In this document: piece after piece, positions 26,657-34,923 of the stretch
How the letters are laid out: every line of letters begins with the position of its first letter
Position numbering within the stretch: the stretch's first letter is position 1
From: Psychroserpens algicola
GTDB lineage: Bacteria > Bacteroidota > Bacteroidia > Flavobacteriales > Flavobacteriaceae
NCBI RefSeq assembly: GCF_014526325.1
Contig: NZ_JACNMJ010000001.1
Span: 992,001-1,056,000, forward strand
Length of the DNA stretch: 64,000 bases
Direction: 5' to 3'
Notes under the pieces: generated by a model
What the model was told of the DNA's origin: nothing
What the model saw: only the letters and a program-made list of their open reading frames with translations
Database searches by the model: none
Position numbers and translations under genes: made by a program

Positions 26657-26890
26657 ATGTCAGACATTGCATCAAGAGTAAAAGCGATTATCGTAGACAA
26701 ATTAGGAGTTGATGAAAACGAAGTTGTAACTGAAGCTAGTTTCACTAACGACTTAGGAGCAGATTCATTAGACACTGTTGAATTAATCATGGAATTTGAA
26801 AAAGAATTCGATATTCAAATCCCAGACGATCAAGCTGAAAATATCGCAACAGTTGGTCAAGCTGTATCTTATATAGAAGAAGCAAAATAA
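26657..26890 (+). CDS. acpP: acyl carrier protein
   Basis: 77 residues, highly acidic, with the phosphopantetheine attachment serine S37 in [15 protein letters not shown]. It carries growing acyl chains as thioesters during type II fatty acid synthesis. The next gene, fabF, starts 12 bp later, the conserved bacterial pairing, and rnc follows. Expression should be high; the leader carries a clear -7 box. Confidence 0.98.
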   Translation: MSDIASRVKAIIVDKLGVDENEVVTEASFTNDLGADSLDTVELIMEFEKEFDIQIPDDQAENIATVGQAVSYIEEAK

Positions 26891-26902
26891 GAACTTTATT
26901 TT

Positions 26903-28153
26903 ATGGAATTAAAGCGAGTAGTAGTTACCGGTTTAGGCGCACTTACACCTATAGGCAATACCAAAGATGAATATTGGAATGGACTTGTTAGTGGAAAAAG
27001 TGGTGCTGCGCCTGTGACGCATTTTGATGCTGAAAAGTTCAAAACGCAGTTCGCTTGTGAAGTAAAAAACTTTGAAGTTACTGACTTTATTGATAGAAAG
27101 TTAGCTAAGCGAATGGATAAGTTTTCGCAGTATGCGATGGTGGCTTCAGATGAAGCTATTGTAGACTCAAAACTAGATCTTGACGCAGTAGACAAATTAA
27201 GAGTAGGTGTCATTTGGGGAGCAGGTATTGGTGGCTTAGAAACATTTCAGGAAGAAGTGTTAAACTATGCTGCTGGTGATGGTACTCCTCGTTTTAACCC
27301 ATTCTTTATCCCAAAAATGATTGCAGATATAGCACCAGGAAACATATCAATTAAATACGGTTTCATGGGTCCTAATTACACAACAGTATCTGCTTGTGCA
27401 TCTTCAGCCAATTCAATGATTGATGCCTTAAACAATATACGTTTAGGACATTGTGATGTCATTATTACTGGAGGAAGTGAAGCAGCAGTTACTATTGCAG
27501 GAATGGGAGGCTTTAATGCTATGCACGCTATGTCAACTCGTAATGATAGCCCAGAAACAGCTTCAAGGCCTTTTGATGCAAACCGAGATGGTTTTGTATT
27601 AGGTGAAGGTGCGGGAGCTATTGTTCTAGAAGAGTATGAGCATGCTAAAGCAAGAGGTGCTAAAATTTATGCTGAAGTTGTAGGTGGCGGATTATCATCT
27701 GACGCTTACCACATGACAGCGCCACATCCTGATGGAATTGGTGTTGTTGCAGTTATGAAAAATTGTTTGCAAAATGCTGGGCTAAATCCTGAAGATGTAG
27801 ATCATATAAATACACACGGAACATCAACCCCTTTAGGTGATGTTGCAGAGTTAAAAGCTATATCTGAAGTATTTGGTAGTCATGCTAAAAACATAAATAT
27901 TAATTCTACTAAATCTATGACTGGTCACTTGTTGGGAGCTGCTGGAGCTATTGAAGCGATTGCTTCAATTTTAGCAATGGAGCATGGGATTATTCCTCCA
28001 ACAATCAATCATGAGACGGTTGACGAAAACATAGATCCAGAATTAAATTTAACACTCAATAAAGCTCAAAAAAGAGATATTAAAGTTGCTATGAGTAATA
28101 CCTTTGGATTTGGCGGTCACAACGCTTGCGTATTATTCAAAAAAATAGACTAA
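26903..28153 (+). CDS. fabF: beta-ketoacyl-ACP synthase II
   Basis: 416 residues (E. coli FabF 413). The catalytic triad is present: C165 in TVSACASSANS, H in NTHGTSTPLGD and H in SMTGHLLGAAGAIEA, which is the Cys-His-His set of elongating condensing enzymes. It extends acyl-ACP with malonyl-ACP in the cytoplasm. The position 12 bp after acpP and 7 bp before rnc implies one operon. Confidence 0.98.
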   Translation: MELKRVVVTGLGALTPIGNTKDEYWNGLVSGKSGAAPVTHFDAEKFKTQFACEVKNFEVTDFIDRKLAKRMDKFSQYAMVASDEAIVDSKLDLDAVDKLRVGVIWGAGIGGLETFQEEVLNYAAGDGTPRFNPFFIPKMIADIAPGNISIKYGFMGPNYTTVSACASSANSMIDALNNIRLGHCDVIITGGSEAAVTIAGMGGFNAMHAMSTRNDSPETASRPFDANRDGFVLGEGAGAIVLEEYEHAKARGAKIYAEVVGGGLSSDAYHMTAPHPDGIGVVAVMKNCLQNAGLNPEDVDHINTHGTSTPLGDVAELKAISEVFGSHAKNININSTKSMTGHLLGAAGAIEAIASILAMEHGIIPPTINHETVDENIDPELNLTLNKAQKRDIKVAMSNTFGFGGHNACVLFKKID

Positions 28154-28160
28154 ATCCCGA

Positions 28161-28904
28161 ATGAGCTTCATTCGTAACATATTAAATAATTCCCGTTCTG
28201 ATCAAGACGGGAATTTTTTTTTATTACTCAACGATATTTTAGGCTACAAGGTCAAAGATAAATCCCTTTATATTAAAGCATTCACGCATCGTTCTATGAA
28301 TATTAAGGACAAAAAAGGAAATGCGATAAATTATGAAAGGCTTGAGTTTGTCGGTGACGCTATGCTAAGTGCAGTGATTGCTGCCTATCTATTTGAAAAA
28401 GTACCTCATGGCGATGAGGGCTACCTTACCAAAATGCGTTCGAAAGTTGTAAGTAGAGAACATCTTAATGAATTAGGTAGAGAGTTAAACCTTATTGATC
28501 TGGTAGAAAGTAAAATCCCTAAATCTAATTTTGGAAATAATATTCATGGCAATTTATTTGAAGCCTTAGTCGGTGCAATTTATTTAGATAAAGGCTTTAA
28601 ATACTGTGATAAATTTATCTACAAACGTGTTATTAAGCCACATGTCGATATTGAGACTTTAGAAGGCCGCGTTATTAGTTATAAGAGTTTATTAATTGAA
28701 TGGTGCCAAAAGGAAAAGAAGACCTTCGATTACAATGTGTATGAAGACACCGGAAATGATGATTTAAAGCATTTTTCAGTTAAATTGTCTATTGATGAAA
28801 AAGTAATAGCTAAAGCAAGAGCAACATCTAAGAAAAAGGCTGAAGAAAAAGCGTCAAAGCGCGCATTTTTTGCGTTTCAAAAACAAATAAGTAAAGCCTT
28901 TTAA
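28161..28904 (+). CDS. rnc: ribonuclease III
   Basis: 247 residues. The RNase III signature NYERLEFVGDAMLSAVIA supplies the catalytic E and D, with a second acidic pair in GNLFEALVGAIYLDKG. A double-stranded RNA binding domain forms the C-terminal 70 residues and ends in KKKAEEKASKRAF. It processes rRNA precursors and cleaves antisense duplexes, the latter relevant to the candidate sRNAs in this window. It follows fabF by 7 bp. Confidence 0.97.
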   Translation: MSFIRNILNNSRSDQDGNFFLLLNDILGYKVKDKSLYIKAFTHRSMNIKDKKGNAINYERLEFVGDAMLSAVIAAYLFEKVPHGDEGYLTKMRSKVVSREHLNELGRELNLIDLVESKIPKSNFGNNIHGNLFEALVGAIYLDKGFKYCDKFIYKRVIKPHVDIETLEGRVISYKSLLIEWCQKEKKTFDYNVYEDTGNDDLKHFSVKLSIDEKVIAKARATSKKKAEEKASKRAFFAFQKQISKAF

Positions 28905-29037
28905 ACCTGCCTGACACATTTCATTTTAAAACTTACGAACTACAACGTTTTCGTTAAAATAGTGTCCTAAGATTAACCAAAACTTCACAATTTTATAGCT
29001 TTTATATGTTATATTTACAACTTGTAGTTGATTAATT

Positions 29038-29520
29038 ATGGCATTACACAAGTTACTTGTTGACGATTTTTATGATGCTTCTTTTTCGCTTATAGCTATT
29101 CATTGTAGGCTAGAGGATTATCGATTGGCTTATCTTCTCAATAAACATTTAGGACTAAATTTAGAACGTAAACCACAAGATTTAGATTACAATTATTTTG
29201 CAGCGTCGTTTTCTATTTACGAATGGGAAAATACAAAATTTGATACCATTTGGAATCTGGTTTCAAATATTTGTAAAAAAGAAGAAGCCTCATTACAAAG
29301 CTCAGGATCGTTATTTGAAAATTCAACAACAGTAACAAGGACGCATAATTTGCTCCCAGAATTAAAAACAGTTGATTATCTACTAAAAGTTTCAAATGAG
29401 CATCGACATTTTAACGAGAAACATATACTTAATACAATTCAATCGATACCACAGGTTATTACAAGTTATACCGTAGATATCGATCAAATAAAATATAAAG
29501 ACCACCTAATTTTTGACTAA
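29038..29520 (+). CDS. IPExxxVDY family protein
   Basis: 160 residues, named after a motif that appears here as L106-P-E-L-K-T-V-D-Y114. The family is restricted to Bacteroidota and usually sits between rnc and pyk, as here. No enzyme signature, signal peptide or membrane segment is visible, and the biochemical role is unknown. The TAA overlaps the start of pyk in a TAATG junction, so pyk translation depends on it. It is separated from rnc by 133 bp, which may hold a promoter (TATATTTA near 29015). Confidence 0.9.
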   Translation: MALHKLLVDDFYDASFSLIAIHCRLEDYRLAYLLNKHLGLNLERKPQDLDYNYFAASFSIYEWENTKFDTIWNLVSNICKKEEASLQSSGSLFENSTTVTRTHNLLPELKTVDYLLKVSNEHRHFNEKHILNTIQSIPQVITSYTVDIDQIKYKDHLIFD

Positions 29521-30962
29521 TGTTAAGAACTAAGAAAACCAAAATTGTAGCCACATTAGGACCCGCTACAAGTACAAAAGAAGTCCTCAAAGGCATGCTT
29601 GAGGAAGGCGTAAACGTATTTAGGATTAATTTTTCACACGCCGATTATAAAGATGTCGAAGCTCGTGTTAAAATGATTAGAGACCTTAATAAGGAATTTG
29701 GCTTCAATGCTGCAATCTTAGGAGATCTTCAAGGACCAAAATTAAGAGTTGGTGTCATGAAAGGTGAAGTTGTGGTTAATGAAGGTGATGAAATTATATT
29801 TGCTACTGGCGAACGTTTTGAAGGCACAAAGGAGCGCGTATATATGACTTACGATAACTTTCCTCAAGATGCTAAACCAGGAGAACGCATTCTTTTAGAC
29901 GATGGAAAATTAATTTTTGAAGTTGTTTCTACCGATAAAAAATCTGAAGTAAAAGCACGTGTCATTCAAGGAGGACCACTGCGTTCAAAAAAAGGTGTGA
30001 ATCTTCCAAATACGAATATCTCACAACCAGCATTAACTGAAAAAGACATTGAGGATGCTATTTTCGCTTGTAGTTTACAAGTCGATTGGATTGCCTTATC
30101 CTTTGTAAGACATGCAGAAGATTTAATGCAACTTGAAGAATTAATTAAAGAACATAGCGATCATAAAATCCCGATTATTGCCAAAATTGAAAAACCTGAA
30201 GCTGTAGAAAACATCGATAAGATTGTTGCCTATTGTGATGGTTTGATGGTTGCCCGTGGAGATTTAGGTGTTGAAATTCCGGCAGAAGAAGTACCGCTTA
30301 TTCAGAAAAAATTAGTGTTACGAGCTAAGCGTGCCAGAATTCCTGTCATCATTGCTACTCAAATGATGGAAACTATGATTACCAGTTTAACACCAACACG
30401 TGCTGAGGTCAATGATGTTGCCAATTCGGTAATGGATGGTGCCGATGCTGTGATGCTTTCTGGAGAAACATCTGTAGGAAATTATCCTGTACAGGTTATA
30501 CGTCAAATGGCTAATATTATTAGAAGTGTAGAAGATTCTGAATTAATTAAAGTGCCACAATCGCCTCCACACATTCGTACAAAACGATATATCACGAAAT
30601 CTATTTGTTATCATGCCGCCAACATGGCAAATGAAATTAGTGCCAAAGCGATTTCAACACTAACCAATTCAGGTTATACGGCATTTCAAATTTCGGCATG
30701 GCGACCAAGTGCACATATTTTAGTGTTTACTTCTAATAAGCGAATTTTAACGCAATTAAGTATGCTTTGGGGTGTTGAAGCATTTTACTATGACAAGTTT
30801 GTAAGTACAGATGAAACCATAGAAGATGTTAATGCTATAGCATGTAAAAAAGGCTATCTCGATGTTGGCGACATGCTTATCAGCTTAGCAGCAATGCCTA
30901 TTCAAGATAAAGGAATGGTGAATACCTTAAGAGTCACTGAAATTACGAGTTGTAGTTTTTAG
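29520..30962 (+). CDS. pyk: pyruvate kinase
   Basis: 480 residues. The signature IPIIAKIEKPEAVENID contains the catalytic lysine and metal glutamate. GLMVARGDLGVEIP, IIATQMMETM and the N-terminal KTKIVATLGPATST complete the barrel domain. A C-terminal allosteric domain is present, though shortened. It makes ATP and pyruvate from phosphoenolpyruvate. It begins within the stop of the IPExxxVDY gene and ends before a dispersed repeat and a terminator. Confidence 0.98.
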   Translation: MLRTKKTKIVATLGPATSTKEVLKGMLEEGVNVFRINFSHADYKDVEARVKMIRDLNKEFGFNAAILGDLQGPKLRVGVMKGEVVVNEGDEIIFATGERFEGTKERVYMTYDNFPQDAKPGERILLDDGKLIFEVVSTDKKSEVKARVIQGGPLRSKKGVNLPNTNISQPALTEKDIEDAIFACSLQVDWIALSFVRHAEDLMQLEELIKEHSDHKIPIIAKIEKPEAVENIDKIVAYCDGLMVARGDLGVEIPAEEVPLIQKKLVLRAKRARIPVIIATQMMETMITSLTPTRAEVNDVANSVMDGADAVMLSGETSVGNYPVQVIRQMANIIRSVEDSELIKVPQSPPHIRTKRYITKSICYHAANMANEISAKAISTLTNSGYTAFQISAWRPSAHILVFTSNKRILTQLSMLWGVEAFYYDKFVSTDETIEDVNAIACKKGYLDVGDMLISLAAMPIQDKGMVNTLRVTEITSCSF

Positions 30963-30967
30963 AATTT

Positions 30968-31043
30968 GGGCGTTACCCAAGGGGTCGCGCTTTCAGTAGT
31001 CGCTCTCTTTGAGGAGCTCCAACAATACTTTAATCGCTAACGC
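30968..31043 (+). repeat. dispersed flavobacterial intergenic repeat (about 76 bp)
   Basis: The segment from GGGCGTTACCC to TAACGC has 6-bp inverted ends (GCGTTA at 30970-30975 and TAACGC at 31038-31043) and inner blocks GTCGCGCTTTC and TCGCTCTC. I recognise this layout from intergenic repeats in other Flavobacteriia genomes, typically just after genes. Only one copy lies in this window, so repetition cannot be shown here. Confidence 0.55.
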
Positions 31044-31044
31044 A

Positions 31045-31081
31045 AAAAAACCTTGCTAATTAATTTTAGTGAGGTTTTTTT
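31045..31081 (+). terminator. intrinsic terminator after pyk
   Basis: AACCTTGCTAA (31049-31059) pairs with TTAGTGAGGTT (31066-31076), including two G-U pairs, and is followed by a T-run. It lies directly behind the dispersed repeat. Confidence 0.85.
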
Positions 31082-31098
31082 ATTGAAATTAATCATAT

Positions 31099-31122
31099 AA
31101 AACAAATGTTTAAATTTGTTTT
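31099..31122 (+). promoter_or_regulatory. operator-like inverted repeat over the HET-C promoter
   Basis: AAAACAAAT and ATTTGTTTT are perfect 9-bp inverted repeats separated by GTTTAA. The right arm runs into the -33 element, an ideal place for a repressor or activator. Confidence 0.55.
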
Positions 31123-31150
31123 GTTATATTACAAAATATTTATATTTTTG
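31121..31150 (+). promoter_or_regulatory. promoter of the HET-C gene
   Basis: TTG (31121-31123), a 19-bp spacer and TATTTTTG (31143-31150) form a full Bacteroidota promoter. Transcription from about 31155 would leave an unusually long leader of about 165 nt. Confidence 0.72.
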
Positions 31151-31192
31151 TATTCCTATTGAAATGTTCTAGACGTTTTAATTCTTTCCGTG

Positions 31193-31228
31193 TGATGAAT
31201 AAATACTTTATGTATTTGGTATTCATCA
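31193..31228 (+). promoter_or_regulatory. hairpin in the HET-C mRNA leader
   Basis: TGATGAATA (31193-31201) pairs with TATTCATCA (31220-31228). Inside, AATAC (31202-31206) pairs with GTATT (31212-31216) around the loop TTTAT, with TGG bulged. No T-run follows, so it is not an intrinsic terminator. It may affect mRNA stability or bind a regulator. Confidence 0.55.
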
Positions 31229-31320
31229 AAAATTCAAATCAAACATAATCATAAGTTGCATTTAGTAATATGTTATTGTTACAGACATACTTATGCTTAA
31301 AATTTAAAATCCATAATATA

Positions 31321-33591
31321 ATGACACAAGAAGAATACAATAAATTGATAGAGCAATGTCAACCTCATCCAGTTTTTAATAGAACATGGAAAAGTTATAG
31401 TTCTGTAGATTATGCCGCTACTTTTTTATTTAAAGTAAAGGGTCAAATTGATGAAAGCACATATGTTTTTGATGGTGCAAATTTGTTTACAAAAATATCT
31501 AGAACAAAAAACAAAGTTTTAACTTTTGGAAATTTTCCTGAAGTACTTAATGTGAAGTTCTATTCATATCCAAAAGGGGTTGATGCTGATATAAAGAGCA
31601 ACCTAGTAATACCTTCTAAAAATGAAATATGTGCATTCATGATTGCTAATATTGATGATAGCATTTCTTTCAAACTTAAGTTTGGAGACTATTTTAGGAT
31701 GTTTTTAAATGATAAAAAGTACAACACCAATACTATTGAAAATTCAAGTTTTCCATTTACGATAAACGAAGTACAAGAGAACTTAGAGCCAGAGTTATCA
31801 CATGATTCTCTAATGCGATTTGTATTAAAAGCGATAGGTGTTAAAGAGACTTATAATTTAAAAGAAAAACTATTACAAGGGCTAAGAGATGCTTTTGATG
31901 TAATAAAATTAAAATTCCCAGCAGGTTTTAATCATAGTAAAAAGCATCCCAATGCATTTGGTCATGGCGATATAGAACTAAAAGCATTAACCCAAGCAGG
32001 TTATAGTAAAAAGCAAATCTACCAGATCTATTATGGTAATTGGTTACGTGACTATTCTCAAGTTATAGTTCCCGAAACAGTTGGTTTCAATGAAAGAGAT
32101 TATAAATATTTTAAAGCTCCAGCTTTTTCAAGAAATAAAGTTATCCAAAAATTTTTACCATCAATGAGAAATAAGCCATCTCAAGAAAAATGGGTGGAAG
32201 TTTTGCATATTTTGGCCGTAAAAGAATTTGTCTACAATCTTAAGATGAAGAAAGGTAAGGTTCTTTCTCAAAAATTTAGCACTTATAAAGACGAATTTAA
32301 AAGACTTTATGGTGATTTTAATAAAAATGTTTTAGGACTTTACCGTCCAGAAGAACACCTAGATAATCCAAAAGGACTCAATGATTATAGAATTTTTAGT
32401 GATGAAAACTTAGAGAATCCTATTGTTTATAAGTACGAATACCCAAAAGGAAAATTCACTACTAAAAAATTGTATGCGGGAACAAACCCTGCATCCTTGC
32501 AGATAGATGACATGAGTCAAATGAAGCGTTACCTTTTAGAGGATTTAGATGATGGCTTGCGACCATCGGCTTTTACCTATTTTGAGCAACAACTACGTTT
32601 GGCAAGACAAAAAGGTACAAATAGAGAGGGCTTTCGTCATTTTGGAGCAGCTTTACATGTATTAGAAGATTATTTTGCACATAGTAACTTTATTGAAATT
32701 GCATTAATTAAAAATGGTTATACTAAAGTATTTCCTTGGGTGCAATTGCCTCAAGAGATTGTCGATATAGAAAAAGGAAAAGATAGAGCTCCTAAAATAC
32801 CTGTAGTTACAGGATTATTCGGAACAGATGATACTTTGGCTAGTATTGCGCCCAAATTAGCAGACGAATTATTTCCAAAAGATTTTGAAGCTTATTATAG
32901 TATAAAGCCTTTAGAGCGTACTTTTTTTGATGCCTTATTTACAACATTGTTAGAGGGTGTTGCCGAAAATCAAAAGAATGTCCCAGAAAAAGATAAGTTA
33001 AGATATTTAGGATTGAGTGTTCAAAATATTTTAGATATGTATAACAACTATTTAGGATGGCGAGATGAATGGGCGAAACAAAAAGAGAATCCATATTACG
33101 GTTGGATTATAGAGGGAATTAGTCGCGCACTTCATTTTCTTGGTCAGTCGATTCAATTCTATAATAATATTTTATTTAATATTATTTTAAGTACAGTTGA
33201 AGATGGAATAAAGGAAGAACAAACAAGAACGAATCAAAATTTTGGGACAGATCCAACACATACGCAAATCGCAAAAGATGCTTTTGACCACCCTTTAAAC
33301 CCATTAGCAGGTAACTTGGCTGTAATGGCTGTTTATGATATTGGAAGAAGAATGAAAACGGGAATGCCAATAGATAGCTTAGTAAAATATGCAAAAAAAA
33401 CGTATTTTAACCATCCAAGCCGAGTAACATGGATGGATTCAACAATAGAGTCTTGGGCAAAACAAAATGTTGAAGCTGTCAAAGAAGCACAAAGTAAGAC
33501 CAAAGTATATCATCATGAAAAACAGGTTAAACGAACTCTTGAACAATTCGAGAAAGAACTTGAAGAGCTTAAAAACCCTCCTAAGAATTAG
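31321..33591 (+). CDS. HET-C domain-containing protein (predicted lipase/nuclease-fold effector)
   Basis: 756 residues from ATG 31321; an earlier in-frame ATG at 31270 lies in the leader. The HET-C core is recognisable: FGHGDIELKALTQAG (about 212-226), NWLRDYSQ (W241, D244), FGAALHVLEDYFAHSNFIE (441-459, with H446, D450, H454, E459) and FGTDPTHTQIAKDAFDH (641-657). The H-x3-D-x3-H-x4-E pattern resembles zinc-dependent phospholipase C/P1-nuclease folds, so metal-dependent attack on lipids or nucleic acids is an inference. HET-C proteins act in fungal self/non-self killing, and bacterial homologues occur in conflict loci. No signal peptide is seen. The N-terminal 150 residues are unassigned. 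The end overlaps the first ankyrin-type lipoprotein gene. Confidence 0.82.
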   Translation: MTQEEYNKLIEQCQPHPVFNRTWKSYSSVDYAATFLFKVKGQIDESTYVFDGANLFTKISRTKNKVLTFGNFPEVLNVKFYSYPKGVDADIKSNLVIPSKNEICAFMIANIDDSISFKLKFGDYFRMFLNDKKYNTNTIENSSFPFTINEVQENLEPELSHDSLMRFVLKAIGVKETYNLKEKLLQGLRDAFDVIKLKFPAGFNHSKKHPNAFGHGDIELKALTQAGYSKKQIYQIYYGNWLRDYSQVIVPETVGFNERDYKYFKAPAFSRNKVIQKFLPSMRNKPSQEKWVEVLHILAVKEFVYNLKMKKGKVLSQKFSTYKDEFKRLYGDFNKNVLGLYRPEEHLDNPKGLNDYRIFSDENLENPIVYKYEYPKGKFTTKKLYAGTNPASLQIDDMSQMKRYLLEDLDDGLRPSAFTYFEQQLRLARQKGTNREGFRHFGAALHVLEDYFAHSNFIEIALIKNGYTKVFPWVQLPQEIVDIEKGKDRAPKIPVVTGLFGTDDTLASIAPKLADELFPKDFEAYYSIKPLERTFFDALFTTLLEGVAENQKNVPEKDKLRYLGLSVQNILDMYNNYLGWRDEWAKQKENPYYGWIIEGISRALHFLGQSIQFYNNILFNIILSTVEDGIKEEQTRTNQNFGTDPTHTQIAKDAFDHPLNPLAGNLAVMAVYDIGRRMKTGMPIDSLVKYAKKTYFNHPSRVTWMDSTIESWAKQNVEAVKEAQSKTKVYHHEKQVKRTLEQFEKELEELKNPPKN

Positions 33592-34228
33592 TATTGTATT
33601 TACAGTATTATGTTTTTATTCATGTGAGGAACGTTGTAGTTCTGAAGAATTACAAGTTTTAAGTGCTGCTGAAAATGCAGATATTAATGCTATTAAATCT
33701 TATTTTGAAAATGGAGGTGATGTGCTTTTGGAGTGTTTAGATGCTTCTTCTGAAGGAGGACGATATGGTTCTGCTAAAGCTTTGATGTTTGCTGTTTGTA
33801 GATCAAAATCTAAAGAACTTATAACCTATTTTTTAGAACAAAATCCACCTCAATATATAAAAAACGATATGCTTCATTTTTTTCTTGCAGAACAAAATGA
33901 AGCATTATTTAGATTTATGATAAAAAACAATGGCCATATTACTTATGGAAAAGACTGTTTTGGAATAGATGTATCTGATAATTTAGAATTATTTAAAAAA
34001 GCAGATTATAATTTTAATTGGATAAATCCTGTTGATGGAAATACTATCTTAATAGATTATGCTTTATGTGAAGCAACATATGAAGGCGCAGATGATGAGA
34101 TTTTAAAAACAATTAAGTTTTTGGTTGAAGAGGTTGGTGTACGAACAGATATAAAAAACAAAGATGGTAAAACGGCTAAAGAGCTTGCTGTAAATCCTAA
34201 GATTAAAGCCTATTTGGAAAGTTTATAA
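33515..34228 (+). CDS. ankyrin-like lipoprotein, copy 1 (possible immunity protein)
   Basis: 237 residues from ATG 33515. A TTG at 33560 (222 residues) is the likelier true start, because it gives a compact signal (KSLKTLLRISIVFTVLCFYSC). The ATG used by copy 2 is AAG here. Lipobox FYSC then ERC indicates a lipid-anchored protein. Ankyrin-like units follow: AAENADINAIKSYFENGGD and, at the end, VRTDIKNKDGKTAKELAV. The gene starts inside the 3' end of the HET-C gene, implying coupling. Overall it is roughly half identical to copy 2, but the last 29 residues are the same. The ankyrin fold and gene order fit an immunity partner of the HET-C effector; this is inference. Confidence 0.75.
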   Translation: MKNRLNELLNNSRKNLKSLKTLLRISIVFTVLCFYSCEERCSSEELQVLSAAENADINAIKSYFENGGDVLLECLDASSEGGRYGSAKALMFAVCRSKSKELITYFLEQNPPQYIKNDMLHFFLAEQNEALFRFMIKNNGHITYGKDCFGIDVSDNLELFKKADYNFNWINPVDGNTILIDYALCEATYEGADDEILKTIKFLVEEVGVRTDIKNKDGKTAKELAVNPKIKAYLESL

Positions 34229-34262
34229 TCTATAAATAATTAAAATAATTTTAAAAAAACTC

Positions 34263-34292
34263 GATGAACTTAAAAACCCTCCTAAAAATTAG
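34263..34292 (+). pseudogene. fossil of the HET-C C-terminus in front of ankyrin copy 2
   Basis: In the HET-C frame these bases read D-E-L-K-N-P-P-K-N-stop, the same as the real HET-C end E-E-L-K-N-P-P-K-N-stop at 33562-33591. The sequence now doubles as the signal-peptide start of copy 2. It shows that the duplication unit began inside the HET-C gene. Confidence 0.7.
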
Positions 34293-34923
34293 TCCTGTAA
34301 TTATTGTATTGTTTTTTTCTTCTTGCGATAAAAGGTGTAATAGAGAAGAATTAAAAGTTTATAAAGCAGCTGAAGAAGGTAATTTGGAAGTCGTGAAAAA
34401 TTATCTTGAAAATGGAGGAGATCTACTTTTAGATTGTTATGATGGTACTTCCGGAGGAAAGTTTAATGTTTATGGCGTAGAATTATATATTCCAATATGT
34501 AAATCGGGTTCAAAGGAATTAGTTACTTATTATTTAGAACAAGATATACCTCAACATATAAAAAATGATATGCTTCATATTTTTCTAGCGGATAAGAATG
34601 AAGTATTATTAAGAGTAATGATAGAAAATGAAGGACGGTTAGTCTATGGTAAAGAATGTTATGCCATGAGCCTGTCGGAGGAATTATTACCTCTTACTAA
34701 AACAGATTATGACTTCAATTGGATAGATTCAAATGGAAATACTATTCTTATGAATTATGCTTTATGTGAAAAGGTTTTTGAAGGAAATGATGCATTTTTA
34801 GAAACGATAAGGTTTTTAGTTGAAAATGCTGGAGTAAGAACAGATATAAAAAACAAAGATGGTAAAACAGCTAAAGAGCTTGCTGTTAATCCTAAGATAA
34901 AAGCGTACTTAGAAAGTCTTTAA
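34264..34923 (+). CDS. ankyrin-like lipoprotein, copy 2 (possible immunity protein)
   Basis: 219 residues. Signal peptide MNLKTLLKISPVIIVLFFSSC with lipidation at C21, followed by DKRC. Ankyrin-like units: YKAAEEGNLEVVKNYLENGGD near the start, KSGSKELVTYYLEQ in the middle and VRTDIKNKDGKTAKELAV at the end. It is a tandem paralogue of copy 1, 35 bp downstream. Both ends are nearly identical at the DNA level while the middle has diverged. Its stop interlocks with that of convergent dinB (TTAA, 34920-34923). The role is probably the same as copy 1, perhaps with altered specificity. Confidence 0.78.
   Translation: MNLKTLLKISPVIIVLFFSSCDKRCNREELKVYKAAEEGNLEVVKNYLENGGDLLLDCYDGTSGGKFNVYGVELYIPICKSGSKELVTYYLEQDIPQHIKNDMLHIFLADKNEVLLRVMIENEGRLVYGKECYAMSLSEELLPLTKTDYDFNWIDSNGNTILMNYALCEKVFEGNDAFLETIRFLVENAGVRTDIKNKDGKTAKELAVNPKIKAYLESL

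Noticed and set aside
31082-34923. HET-C region considered as a prophage or integrative element
   Set aside because: No integrase, portal, capsid or conjugation genes; only three genes and one dispersed repeat are present.
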